From NCBI GenBank assembly GCA_002842515.1, contig PHDC01000001.1, positions 1,302,001-1,366,000 on the forward strand: a stretch of 64,000 nt of DNA, read 5' to 3'. The notes below the pieces were generated by a model. It had not been told where the DNA came from and ran no database searches. It was given only the letters and a program-made list of their open reading frames with translations. Below are positions 54,518-63,683 of this stretch, piece by piece (position 1 is the first letter of the stretch; every line of letters begins with the position of its first letter). The DNA comes from Bacteroidetes bacterium HGW-Bacteroidetes-5 (GTDB taxonomy: Bacteria; Bacteroidota; Bacteroidia; Bacteroidales; UBA932). A program made the translations under genes and the position numbers.

Positions 54518-55216
54518 TTAGGCGAGAATTGGGAAATCTTTACAAAACTTAAGCAGAGAGATAGTTTCTGTCCGTAATTTTGTGCGGACGAATTTCTTCA
54601 TTCCCCCATCCATCAACTCACCCAAGCCATTCAACATACCCCTGTCACTCATACTTTCGAGTTGGTCAATGCATTTTTTGATATAACCCTCAAGCGACAT
54701 TTCCGTACGGACTTCTATAATCTTTTTGTTTAAAGGTGTCTGCTTTTGCAAAAAGAACCAGATATCAAAGATATCTCTGTTCGTTACCTCTCTTCTGTCA
54801 AGCAAAGCACACAGTTTATGAGCGAACATATCCGGGGCAACCATTACCTTCATATGTATCCCCAGCAAATTTTTCAGTTCGTAATGGTTATCCCACTGTC
54901 GGTTTGAGATTTCAACTTTTAATTTCCGTTCGCCCACTCCGTAATCCAAAACCATAATCGGTCCGTTAAACTTCATTGCCTCATCGAATATTTTACCATA
55001 TTTCAACAGAATCTTTCGTACCTTTTCATATACCTCTTTTTCTTTTTTCACATCGAGCAGATTAAAATCCAGATCAACCGAGAACCGGGGCAAATCATAA
55101 AAAAACATCAATGCAGTCCCTCCTTTGAAACCCAGGCAATTCGCCAACTCAATATCGGAATAGATATCTTTAAGTATCTGCACCAGAAAAAATTTATGCT
55201 TGTTGACACTAACCAT
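54518..55216 (-). CDS. AbiEii/AbiGii-family nucleotidyltransferase toxin
   Basis: The 232-aa protein has the nucleotidyltransferase core 'GFKGGTALMFFYDLPRFSVDLDFNLL', listed here as 'GGTAL' then 'R-S-DLDF' with its two catalytic Asp, and 'MFAHKLCALLDRREVTNRD' further on. AbiEii toxins act in type IV toxin-antitoxin systems and abortive infection. The start overlaps the end of the antitoxin gene by 8 bp, so the two are co-translated. Confidence 0.88.
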   Translation of the reverse strand: MVSVNKHKFFLVQILKDIYSDIELANCLGFKGGTALMFFYDLPRFSVDLDFNLLDVKKEKEVYEKVRKILLKYGKIFDEAMKFNGPIMVLDYGVGERKLKVEISNRQWDNHYELKNLLGIHMKVMVAPDMFAHKLCALLDRREVTNRDIFDIWFFLQKQTPLNKKIIEVRTEMSLEGYIKKCIDQLESMSDRGMLNGLGELMDGGMKKFVRTKLRTETISLLKFCKDFPILA

Positions 55217-55787
55217 TTGAAAGCAGTTTTTTTACCCTTACCGAAAGTTTTTTTGAGTTATATGCCGGCAAAAATTTGTTTATTAGAGTATTGTCCAGAG
55301 GATTGAGATTATCGAAATGGTATGATGTATTTAAATAGAGAGTATCCAAAAATGCTCGCTCGGGTGTGGCGATATTTACATTGCCCATTTGAATGATACC
55401 TTGCGTGACAATCAATGTTTCACTCTTTATTTTTCGATAGGTGTAGATGCTCCCTTCTATATCTACACTCCGGCTCAAATAGCTCACAGCTGTTATGCGC
55501 TCATCATACTGAAAAACGATACCAGCCTTTAGAAGTACATATTCAAGTGAGATATAAGAGGGAGTATAGAGTGTGCAGGCCAACTCTTCGGGATTATATT
55601 CCTGTTTGACATAAATGCCTTTTCGCGGACGGAACAACTTTCCCTTGTGAACGTAGTAATTCAACCGTTCATTTAGTTTCTTAAAATTACTCTCCCCTAT
55701 AAGCATAGCGATATCTACAAGTGTGAAAACACTTCGCTTATCACTATAAATCGATAAGATTATATCTCTTTTTGGGGAACTACTCAT
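55209..55787 (-). CDS. AbiEi-like antitoxin
   Basis: The 192-aa protein has an N-terminal winged helix ('RLNYYVHKGKLFRPRKGIYV') and 'YISLEYVLLKAGIVFQY', 'ATPERAFLDTLYL', features of AbiEi/type IV antitoxins that repress their own promoter and counter AbiEii. The gene overlaps the toxin gene downstream. Confidence 0.85.
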   Translation of the reverse strand: MSSSPKRDIILSIYSDKRSVFTLVDIAMLIGESNFKKLNERLNYYVHKGKLFRPRKGIYVKQEYNPEELACTLYTPSYISLEYVLLKAGIVFQYDERITAVSYLSRSVDIEGSIYTYRKIKSETLIVTQGIIQMGNVNIATPERAFLDTLYLNTSYHFDNLNPLDNTLINKFLPAYNSKKLSVRVKKLLSNG

Positions 55788-55884
55788 TGGATTTATTTAA
55801 ATGTTAAGTTCACAAATGTAGAAGATAATTCTGACTTGTCAAAATGTTTTACCCGCTTAATCTAAGATATCTTTCATTAGATTT

Positions 55885-56006
55885 TCAACTCCCCCTATAC
55901 TGAATAGCTTCGGCAAGATGGGCGGTGGAGATATGGGGGGAGTGGTCGAGGTCGGCAATTGTTCTTGCAACTTTAAGAATCTTCCCGTAGCCGCGGGCAG
56001 ATAGGT
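55885..56006 (-). repeat. Duplicated 3' end of comM (copy 1, 122 bp)
   Basis: This segment equals 59492-59613 with two mismatches in 122 bp. It is in the same orientation and contains the last 40 or so codons of comM. No start or upstream comM sequence adjoins it, so it is a remnant. Confidence 0.95.
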
Positions 56007-56010
56007 AGTT

Positions 56011-56097
56011 AGCGCAATTTTCTGCAACAAGATTTTTCTATAAATCTAATAATCATATACATCCTGATGCAAAAAGCGCAATTTTCTGTAACAAAAG
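56011..56097. repeat. Pair of 23-bp direct repeats in comM-repeat border
   Basis: AGCGCAATTTTCTG(C/T)AACAA at 56011-56033 recurs at 56075-56097. The remaining sequence up to 56382 is AT-rich with no gene, RNA or clear promoter that I can recognise. Confidence 0.6.
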
Positions 56098-56382
56098 ACA
56101 ATAACCTTTTTTTTTACACATCATTATTTAACTTTACTTCAATAAAAATAATGAATAGTTATGAAGCATATGTTTTCCAGTCTTGCAAATTGAAAAACCG
56201 CTTTGTCATTAACTAACAAATCAATACCTGGCGAGGCAATAGATTTATAAACTTAAAAAACAAAACGGCATGCAAATTTACCACTTTTTTATTGATCTAT
56301 CATTAAAATCAATGTTTCATTATTTACTTAATTATAGGTAAATAACAAAAACAAGTTAATCTAAAAATTAAAATCAAAAAAA

Positions 56383-56616
56383 ATGAATAAAAAAATAAAA
56401 CTAATCGCCTTTATAGTTGGATTAACATTATTAAATACAACTATAATTTACGCCACAGATGATGGAGATGATTCAGGAAGTGGTGGAACAGAAACATACA
56501 AGTGTTTTGTTGGGACCTATACCAATGAGGGGGTTGGAGAACGTACAATATGGTGTGGGGATTGTAAGGCCCATTACAAAAGCAACGTAACAGGAGAGGG
56601 AACATGTAATAAATAA
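56383..56616 (+). CDS. Small secreted four-cysteine peptide 1
   Basis: The 77-aa protein has a signal peptide (residues 1-24, ending 'TTIIYA') and a mature part with an acidic Gly/Ser run. It has cysteines in the pattern C-x16-C-x2-C-x13-C, the second in 'WCGDC'. The spacing is close to its neighbour at 56645. NVEALA-type Bacteroidota precursors also sit beside propeller lipoproteins, but the NVEALA motif itself is not present. Likely exported; function unknown. Confidence 0.7.
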   Translation: MNKKIKLIAFIVGLTLLNTTIIYATDDGDDSGSGGTETYKCFVGTYTNEGVGERTIWCGDCKAHYKSNVTGEGTCNK

Positions 56617-56644
56617 TGAATTTTTTTACTTAAATTTTGCATTT

Positions 56645-56881
56645 ATGAAAAAGAAATTATTTGTAATTTTTATAATTACAACCTTCGTCGCTAATCTCTT
56701 TGTTCTATTAACTCCATTTTCTGCCTCAGCTCAAGCTTCTGAAGAGGAAGCAGAGCCACCAGTGTTTTTCCATTGTAGATACGGAGATATCTCATCCGAT
56801 GGGAATTATAATATTTGGTGTGGAAATTGTACTCCAAAATGGGTATGGCCTCATGGAACTGGAACGTGTAGATTATTTTGA
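56645..56881 (+). CDS. Small secreted four-cysteine peptide 2
   Basis: The 78-aa protein has a signal peptide ('FSASAQA' cleavage region) and a mature part with C-x14-C-x2-C-x12-C, the second cysteine in 'WCGNC' and the last in 'GTC'. It is a divergent paralogue of the peptide 28 bp upstream. It begins a tight run of co-directional genes with the next lipoprotein 6 bp on. Confidence 0.7.
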   Translation: MKKKLFVIFIITTFVANLFVLLTPFSASAQASEEEAEPPVFFHCRYGDISSDGNYNIWCGNCTPKWVWPHGTGTCRLF

Positions 56882-56887
56882 TTTATT

Positions 56888-57856
56888 ATGAGAATCTGTT
56901 TATACTCTCTAATCTTTTCTATTTTATTCATTTCATGCAATAGAAAGGAGACAATTACTGTTATCCCTGAGAGCAAATTACTAAAAGTAAAAAAGGTTGT
57001 TGAATTACCAAATTTATTAATTTCGGATATTCAGGTAAAAGGGGGTAACGTAATTTTGTTAAACTATAGCAAATCGGACAAAGTTCTTTTTGTATATGAT
57101 GCTGAAACTTTCAAAGAGAAAGAAAGTTTTGGAGAAATCGGCATGGGACCTAACGAATTTCAGATGCCAATGTTTGCAAATTTTAGTGTAAATGACTCAA
57201 TAATAACCGTAAATGATTTGGCTTTATTCAAGATCGTTGATATCAATGTACTACAGCTTAATAAAACGATTGACAATAGAATTCAACGAATAATGGATAT
57301 TGATAAAAGTCTTTATTACTGTAATATCCACAAGTTAACAGACACTAATTATATCGTATCTTCTTCTTCAGAATATTATATAGCACTTTTAAACCCAAAA
57401 TATCAAAGCAAACAATTCTTGCCAATGATTAAAGAATTTAATGATTTTGATTATGACAATAATGTACTTGTTAATACAGTGGATATAGCTGTAAATAATT
57501 TAAATAACAACTTCATAGCAGCTATGAAATATTTAGACAGAATTATCATATATGATTCAATGGGGAAGATTCTAAAACAACATATTTTTTCTTTCCCAGA
57601 AATTAAGCTGTGGAAAAGATTTGAATTATATTGTGCAAAAGCTATTTGTAATGAAAATTTTTACTATATATTAAGACATGAAAAGGTTAGTGATGTAAAC
57701 AACTCTAGATTAATGGTTTTAGATCATTCGGGCAACATATTAAAGGTCTATGCATCATCTGTAGGGTTTGGGAAAATTGCTATTTTAAAAAATGGAAATA
57801 TTCTCAATATTATTCAAACTGAAAATAATGATTTAATGTATGAAATGTCGGAATGA
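56888..57856 (+). CDS. 6-bladed beta-propeller lipoprotein
   Basis: The 322-aa protein has a signal peptide with lipobox 'LFISC' and propeller-type strands such as 'DKVLFVYDAETFKEKESFG' and 'GMGPNEFQMP'. It resembles BF2211/TolB-like propellers of Bacteroidales. It is probably anchored in the outer membrane. It overlaps the next gene by 17 bp and sits directly after the two peptides. Confidence 0.8.
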   Translation: MRICLYSLIFSILFISCNRKETITVIPESKLLKVKKVVELPNLLISDIQVKGGNVILLNYSKSDKVLFVYDAETFKEKESFGEIGMGPNEFQMPMFANFSVNDSIITVNDLALFKIVDINVLQLNKTIDNRIQRIMDIDKSLYYCNIHKLTDTNYIVSSSSEYYIALLNPKYQSKQFLPMIKEFNDFDYDNNVLVNTVDIAVNNLNNNFIAAMKYLDRIIIYDSMGKILKQHIFSFPEIKLWKRFELYCAKAICNENFYYILRHEKVSDVNNSRLMVLDHSGNILKVYASSVGFGKIAILKNGNILNIIQTENNDLMYEMSE

Positions 57857-58880
57857 TTTGTTTTTTTATGTTGCAGCAACTACAATTTTGTGGTTGCTGC
57901 TTCTTTCCTGTAGCAGAAATATAAGAAATGAAGTAACCCACATCTCACCAAAACTTCTTACTACAAACGAAATTGAAAATCCTTGTTTGGTTTCAATGTC
58001 ATTAAAACTCAATTATAGCTATCTTTTTTGTATAACAAATTGTGCTAAAAAATATGTATGGCTTATTGATGCTAATACCTTGAAAGTTGCAAAGCAGTTT
58101 GGTAATAAGGGGTTAGCGAGAGCAGAGTTTGAAATGCCAATTGAGGTTAAAATATCACAAGAAATAGATTCATCAGTATCGCTTTACGAGTTAAATCTAC
58201 AAAGGGTAAAAAAGATAGATTTAAGTAATGTGTTCTCTTCAAGTTTTAATGAATGGAATGTAATTACTGATAGTGTGGCAGATAACGCTCTGTTTGGTAT
58301 AATGGATGACATAACCATAATTACAGATTCTCTTTTATTATGTCAAAAACAAGCTGGAGATAATTATCAGATATTTAGCTACAACACTTACACAAAGAAA
58401 ATTTCAATAATTGATCAATATAAAGGATTTGATAAAAAACCTTTGTTATCTAGGATATCCTGGTTTAGTAGATGTAATGTTACATCCAGTTACAAAGAAA
58501 AGCGATATGCAATCATATTTAAATATCTTAATTCGGTGTCTTTTTATGATTTAAATAATAACCTCATAAAGCACCACTCATTTGAACAGGTAAAACCACC
58601 TGAAACATATGAAGAGTACAACAACATGACCACGTCTGCGAATTACTTTAACTATTATTACGCTACTGATAATTTCTTATTTGTTTCCAGATTGATCAAT
58701 AATTCAGATAGATCTGAGATACTCTGTTTTGATTGGAATGGGAATTTATTAAAAATACTTGATATTGACCACAAGGTGGTTTTATTTGCTGTCAACGATC
58801 AATCTTTTGAGCTTTACACTATTCCAAGATTGGTAGGTAGCAGTACTATAAAGATTTATAAGTTTAATTATTCTTTATGA
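57840..58880 (+). CDS. 6-bladed beta-propeller lipoprotein (second)
   Basis: The 346-aa protein has a signal peptide with lipobox 'LLLSC' and propeller features ('YVWLIDANTLKVAKQFG', 'GLARAEFEMP', 'EILCFDWNGNLLKILDI'). It is a paralogue of the gene it overlaps upstream. It overlaps the next gene by 4 bp (ATGA), indicating coupled translation. Confidence 0.8.
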   Translation: MKCRNDLFFYVAATTILWLLLLSCSRNIRNEVTHISPKLLTTNEIENPCLVSMSLKLNYSYLFCITNCAKKYVWLIDANTLKVAKQFGNKGLARAEFEMPIEVKISQEIDSSVSLYELNLQRVKKIDLSNVFSSSFNEWNVITDSVADNALFGIMDDITIITDSLLLCQKQAGDNYQIFSYNTYTKKISIIDQYKGFDKKPLLSRISWFSRCNVTSSYKEKRYAIIFKYLNSVSFYDLNNNLIKHHSFEQVKPPETYEEYNNMTTSANYFNYYYATDNFLFVSRLINNSDRSEILCFDWNGNLLKILDIDHKVVLFAVNDQSFELYTIPRLVGSSTIKIYKFNYSL

Positions 58881-59371
58881 AAAACTTTTCAATAATAATT
58901 TTGACTTTATTAAATGCTAGTTTGATGTATTTTGTTTTATCTATAAATTCAAGCTACAAAGGATATAAAGAAGCTGCTGTAAATCAAAAAAATGCATATA
59001 ATTTTGAATTAAAAGAATGGTATATCAAATCACTCTCTTTTTCTAAAAGCCAGTTGTATGTTTCTGAACAATATCATCAGGATTTGATAAATCTTGTAGG
59101 AGACTCTCAAAAAGTGATTATAAGAATACCGATTTCGGCATGTAAATCATGCATAGATGAGTGCCTAAAAGCTATAAAAAGATTTGAAAAGACATTTATC
59201 AAAAATAATTTTATATTTATTACATCTTTTAGAGTAACTTCAGATTATGAGTTATTTATTAAAGATAACGGGATAGAAGGTTTAATAACAAAAAATATTC
59301 CAATAGAGGAATTGAATATAAATGAGAAAGAATTACTTGGGTTGTATTTTTTAAAATTAATACTGACTTAA
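58877..59371 (+). CDS. Membrane-anchored CxxC protein, possibly thioredoxin-like
   Basis: The 164-aa protein has one N-terminal hydrophobic helix and a C-terminal domain with 'IRIPISACKSCIDECL' (CxxC, then a third Cys) and 'NFIFITSF'. A strand followed by CxxC and a helix is reminiscent of thioredoxin folds, but I cannot be sure. The position after the Cys-rich peptides suggests a redox role. It is the last gene of the operon. Confidence 0.6.
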   Translation: MKNFSIIILTLLNASLMYFVLSINSSYKGYKEAAVNQKNAYNFELKEWYIKSLSFSKSQLYVSEQYHQDLINLVGDSQKVIIRIPISACKSCIDECLKAIKRFEKTFIKNNFIFITSFRVTSDYELFIKDNGIEGLITKNIPIEELNINEKELLGLYFLKLILT

Positions 59372-59491
59372 AAATTAGTGATATTTATTTTTATTCCTTA
59401 GCAACAAGCTTTCTGTTAGTTGATTATTTTAACATCGTTTTTCAATAACTCATACAATAGCTTTCGATCAAAATATTAGATAAGTTATAAC

Positions 59492-59613
59492 TCAACTCCC
59501 CCTATACTGAATTGCTTCGGCAAGATGGGCGGTGGAGATATGTGGGGAGTGGTCGAGGTCGGCAATTGTTCTTGCAACTTTAAGAATCTTCCCGTAGCCG
59601 CGGGCAGATAGGT
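59492..59613 (-). repeat. 3' end of comM (copy 2, 122 bp direct repeat)
   Basis: These are the last 122 bp of the intact comM gene, repeated at 55885-56006. Together the copies flank the 3.5-kb peptide/propeller operon. Confidence 0.95.
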
Positions 59614-61027
59614 TGAGCCGGGAGATTGCGGTGGCGAGCAGCCGGCTTTCGCCGGGACCCAGCAGGCAATGCTTTTTTATATCGGAAGGAGTGAGCCCGG
59701 AGTTGGTACAAGAGCGGCCGTCAAATCGCCTCTTCTGGAGCTCCCGGGCCGCGATTACCCTCTCCTTTATAACGGAGGTGCTCTCTGCCGATGAATTGCT
59801 AAGCAGGCGCTCGCCGGGCACAGCATTAACCTCCAGCCGCATCTCAATTCGATCAAGTAAAGGACCCGACACCTTGGCCGCATAGCGACTTATCATATAT
59901 GGCGAACAGGTGCACCTCCCTGCAGAATCGCCATAGTAGCCGCACGGGCAGGGGTTCATCGAGGCGAGAAGCTGAAAATTGCAAGGATAGGTCACTTTGT
60001 AGTTTGCCCGGGAGAGTGAGATTACTCTCTCTTCGAGCGGCTGTCTTAGAAGCTCAAGAAGATGTCTGCTGAATTCAGGGAGCTCATCCATAAACAAAAC
60101 TCCGTTATGTGCAAGGGAGATCTCGCCCGGGAAGGCTTTGGTTCCACCTCCCGCTATCGCAATTGCAGATGAGGAGTGGTGAGGAGCTCTAAAAGGGCGC
60201 TCCCGGATAAGCCCTTTAAAGGAGTGGCCTCTGCCTGCAACCGAGTAGATCATACTTGTCTCTATGGACTCATCCCGTCCTAGTGGAGGAAGAATTCCGG
60301 CAAAGGCTTTGGCCATTAGACTCTTGCCCGAGCCCGGAGTTCCACACATAAGCAGGTTATGCCCTCCGGCTGCAGCTATCTCCAGCCCTCTCTTTGCGTG
60401 CTCCTGCCCTTTGATCTCTGCAAAGTCGGGAGCGAAACTGCTCTGCCATAATGGGCTGTTCACATCTGCACCATCAAAACAGGCATCTTCTGAGTAGGGT
60501 TTTACCGGAGATATCACCCCGTCGTCAAGCAGAATCGAGATTACATCTGCAAGATTATGAGCGGCATAAATGACAATACCGTCAATCTCAGATGCCTCCA
60601 TCGCAGACTCTACCGGGAAAATACACCCCCGAAAAGACTCCTCCCTGGCGTGAACAGCTATGGGAAGGGCTCCGGGTACAGCCCTTAATGAGCCGTCCAG
60701 AGCAAGCTCTCCCATAATTATATAACTGCTCAGAGAGTTGAATATGTATTGCTCAGATGCGGCCAGAATTCCAACCGCAATAGCAAGGTCAAAAGAGGAG
60801 CCCTCCTTGCGCAAATCTGCAGGAGCCATATTCACAATAATCTTTTTGCCGGGGATTCTGGCTCCGATGGTCATCAATGCTGTAGAGATTCTCTGTTGAC
60901 TCTCCCTCACTGCGCTATCCGGCAAACCTACCAGAAAAAAGCTGATCCCTTGAGAAACATCCACTTCAATAGTCACAGTAATCGCCTCAATTCCAATACA
61001 AGAAGCACAATATGTTCTGCTTAGCAT
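59492..61027 (-). CDS. comM: ComM/YifB family Mg-chelatase-like AAA ATPase
   Basis: The 511-aa protein has the N-terminal ChlI domain ('GIEAITVTIEVDVSQGISFF', 'VNMAPADLRKEGSSFDLAIA'), Walker A 'CGTPGSGKSLMAKAFAG', Walker B 'VLFMDELPEF' and 'NPCPCGYYGD'. The Mg-chelatase C-terminal helices end in '[16 protein letters not shown]'. ComM acts as a helicase in natural transformation (branch migration). The gene is a known integration hotspot in some bacteria, which fits the repeat at its 3' end. Confidence 0.95.
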   Translation of the reverse strand: MLSRTYCASCIGIEAITVTIEVDVSQGISFFLVGLPDSAVRESQQRISTALMTIGARIPGKKIIVNMAPADLRKEGSSFDLAIAVGILAASEQYIFNSLSSYIIMGELALDGSLRAVPGALPIAVHAREESFRGCIFPVESAMEASEIDGIVIYAAHNLADVISILLDDGVISPVKPYSEDACFDGADVNSPLWQSSFAPDFAEIKGQEHAKRGLEIAAAGGHNLLMCGTPGSGKSLMAKAFAGILPPLGRDESIETSMIYSVAGRGHSFKGLIRERPFRAPHHSSSAIAIAGGGTKAFPGEISLAHNGVLFMDELPEFSRHLLELLRQPLEERVISLSRANYKVTYPCNFQLLASMNPCPCGYYGDSAGRCTCSPYMISRYAAKVSGPLLDRIEMRLEVNAVPGERLLSNSSAESTSVIKERVIAARELQKRRFDGRSCTNSGLTPSDIKKHCLLGPGESRLLATAISRLNLSARGYGKILKVARTIADLDHSPHISTAHLAEAIQYRGS

Positions 61028-61194
61028 ATCTTTTTGAACAAAACTAACTCTTATATAGTGAAGCCAAACAGGTGCCGGTGCGATTTATCTGATCCTGAAT
61101 TTAATTTATATATTTTTAGAATTCTAAATTCAAATCTAAAATTAATCGCTTAAACAAAATTGTGGATATTAGCTGTTTCACAATTATAAGTGAT

Positions 61195-62436
61195 TTAGTT
61201 CTTAAGCTTCACCAGCACAACTACTGGGTTGTCTGTCTCTTTTAACCCATCGGCTATCTTTTTGAATTTGTCAGATACTTTATGGGATTGGGCGTGTTGG
61301 ATAAATTCTGAAGCATTTACAAATGAGACCAAATACTCGTCATCGCTGATATAACTTGGCCAGAATGCAGGACCGCCTTCAAAATCCTCAATAAATCCCT
61401 TTTGATAATCCTCCGGTTGATCAATCAGACGAAAACTACCATCTCTTTTGTCGTATAAAGCACACGAAAATGGAAAAAGCATAACAGTGTCTTTTCCTCC
61501 TCTTCTAATCATTTTCATTGGCTTATGAGCCAGAGTACGTAAATTCAAATTGAAAAATATATGATTGTTACCCTCTAGTATTTGACCATACAAGTTAATA
61601 AGTTTACTCCGTTCATTCACCCTTTTTATATTATCTGCAGTTATTTTGTATTTACCGTAATTTATTCTATATATTGTATCAATACTCACATATTCTTTAC
61701 TATGTGATATTATGAATTCGTCGTTCCCTGTTACAACTTTTCCAAGGCTCTTATTGCTGAAAATTACAGGATTATCCAATCCTTTTACCCTTTTTTTTCT
61801 ATTTTTGGCAATTTCAATTTCAGATTTAGGATAATTGAATGACAACTTTATTTTTGCAGAGGAGTCTACTATTATGGCTGCATATTTATTTTGATTTTTG
61901 GAATCCGGCATCGTAATTAACATATAATGACTATCATCTATTTTTTTTATAATACCATAACCATTACAAAACTCCTCTTTTTTAACGGGTACAGATTTTA
62001 TGAATTTGCCTTCGAAAGAGTATTCTATGATATTATGAAAAGTCAATATTACGATATTATTCTTATAGGTATCAATACTATTTATTGATGTATACTCTTC
62101 CGGTCCTCGTCCTAATCTGCTTAGTGTGTTATGAAATTGACCTTTCCTGTCGAATACCTTTAGTATTCCTTTGGAATTCTTAAATGTGTTCAGAACAAAA
62201 AAACCATTTGTATAATAAACCTGGCTTAAATCTCCAACCAGTGATGAATCGGTTGTCTCGAGGGCGATATATTCGACGCTTTCGGCTATTTCGCTAATAT
62301 TTAATAAATACCCCCTACCAATATTATCTGCGATGTTAATGGTAGAATATTTTTTATTGGAAACATCTGAAGAGGTACAGGCATTAATCAATAAAATAGC
62401 CACCAAAGCGAATGTTTTTATGCTGCAATATTTCAT
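61195..62436 (-). CDS. 6-bladed beta-propeller lipoprotein, tandem paralogue A
   Basis: The 413-aa protein has a signal peptide with lipobox 'LLINAC', the family start 'YSTINIADNIGRGYLLNISE' and repeated propeller strands ('GILKVFDRKGQFHNTLSRLG', 'RGPEEYTSI'). The C-terminus 'KVSDKFKKIADGLKETDN' is almost identical to that of the next gene. It begins 20 bp downstream of paralogue B. Probably outer-membrane anchored; function unknown. Confidence 0.85.
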   Translation of the reverse strand: MKYCSIKTFALVAILLINACTSSDVSNKKYSTINIADNIGRGYLLNISEIAESVEYIALETTDSSLVGDLSQVYYTNGFFVLNTFKNSKGILKVFDRKGQFHNTLSRLGRGPEEYTSINSIDTYKNNIVILTFHNIIEYSFEGKFIKSVPVKKEEFCNGYGIIKKIDDSHYMLITMPDSKNQNKYAAIIVDSSAKIKLSFNYPKSEIEIAKNRKKRVKGLDNPVIFSNKSLGKVVTGNDEFIISHSKEYVSIDTIYRINYGKYKITADNIKRVNERSKLINLYGQILEGNNHIFFNLNLRTLAHKPMKMIRRGGKDTVMLFPFSCALYDKRDGSFRLIDQPEDYQKGFIEDFEGGPAFWPSYISDDEYLVSFVNASEFIQHAQSHKVSDKFKKIADGLKETDNPVVVLVKLKN

Positions 62437-62456
62437 ATTTTTTAATTATGAGCGAT

Positions 62457-63683
62457 TTACTTCTTAAGTTTCACCAACACAACTACCGGATTGTCGGTCT
62501 CTTTTAATCCATCGGCTATCTTTTTGAATTTGTCAGATACTTTATGGGTTTGGGCGTGTTGGATAAATTTATAAGCGTCAATTATAGTCACCATAAAATC
62601 ATCTTCGCTTATATAATTGGGCCATATTGCCGGACCACCCTCAAAATCATCAACAAAGCCAAACTGATTAATCTCCGGTTGATCTACATATTGAAATTGT
62701 CCGGTTTTTTTGTTGAAGAGTGAAGCTGTTATAGGTAATTCTACTTTTTTCTCATTTTTTTCTCTTTCATATCTTAATATTATCTTTGGTTTATGGGGTA
62801 AAGAGCCCATAAAAAATTCCATAAAGAGGTAGTTTGTGCTTTCATATACGCTTCTGTATCGCCGGATGAATGGTAGATTATTATAATTGCGAACATTCAA
62901 ATTAATATTTTTATAGTGATACTCCCCATAATTTAAAATAAAAGAGGTATCAACTCCTTTGGAATTACTAGCGGAAAGAATGTTTTCACCATAGCCGTTA
63001 AATATTCTAACACTATCTCTGAATTTATAGAAATATGGATCAAGAAAATATATTTGTTTCGAACTGTTCAAACGAGTACTAAGATCTTTATCAGAAAAAC
63101 TTATGAAGTAAAGAACATTAAACAGACTATCTGTTACACAGGATGTATATTTGGATTTATAGTTCCTAAATGTAATTAAATTCAAATTCTCTTCAATTTT
63201 GAAATATCTATTTGGACCAAATATTGAAATTTCTTCTTTTTGGTGTAATAAAATTCTTTTAATAAAATCACCTTCGCTGTTGTATTCTGATAACTTTCTG
63301 TGTGAGTAAATCAACAAATTGCTAGTTAAAGGATCAATATAAAAATCAAAAAGGGACTCATACTCTTGCGGGCCTCTGCCTTTTTTGTTGAAAATTTTTA
63401 TAAAAGAGCCATCTTGGTTAAATATTTTTATTTCAGTCATAAACTGTCTAATATATAACTTCCCGTTTACAAAATTTAGGTTTGTCAATGGAGGTGCAAG
63501 TAATGATTCATCATTTGTTTCTAAGGGAATGTAGTCTATACTCTCCGCAATTTCTGAAAGATTAACTACACTGGTTTTCCCAACATTACTTGCTAAATCA
63601 ATTACTCTTAAGTCCTTCGTTTTTTCTTCTTGTATGCAAGAGAATAACGTAATCGTTATTAGAATAATTATCAGTTTCTTCAT
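62457..63683 (-). CDS. 6-bladed beta-propeller lipoprotein, tandem paralogue B
   Basis: The 408-aa protein has a signal peptide with lipobox 'LFSC', 'VIDLASNVGKTSVVNLSE', 'RGPQEYESLFDFYIDP' and a C-terminus nearly identical to paralogue A. It is the first gene of the pair. The 317 bp upstream to the window end are AT-rich and hold no gene or clear promoter that I can see. Confidence 0.85.
   Translation of the reverse strand: MKKLIIILITITLFSCIQEEKTKDLRVIDLASNVGKTSVVNLSEIAESIDYIPLETNDESLLAPPLTNLNFVNGKLYIRQFMTEIKIFNQDGSFIKIFNKKGRGPQEYESLFDFYIDPLTSNLLIYSHRKLSEYNSEGDFIKRILLHQKEEISIFGPNRYFKIEENLNLITFRNYKSKYTSCVTDSLFNVLYFISFSDKDLSTRLNSSKQIYFLDPYFYKFRDSVRIFNGYGENILSASNSKGVDTSFILNYGEYHYKNINLNVRNYNNLPFIRRYRSVYESTNYLFMEFFMGSLPHKPKIILRYEREKNEKKVELPITASLFNKKTGQFQYVDQPEINQFGFVDDFEGGPAIWPNYISEDDFMVTIIDAYKFIQHAQTHKVSDKFKKIADGLKETDNPVVVLVKLKK

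Noticed and set aside
56383..56881. NVEALA-family assignment of the two peptides
   Set aside because: The NVEALA motif after the signal peptide is not present, so only the broader four-Cys description is kept.
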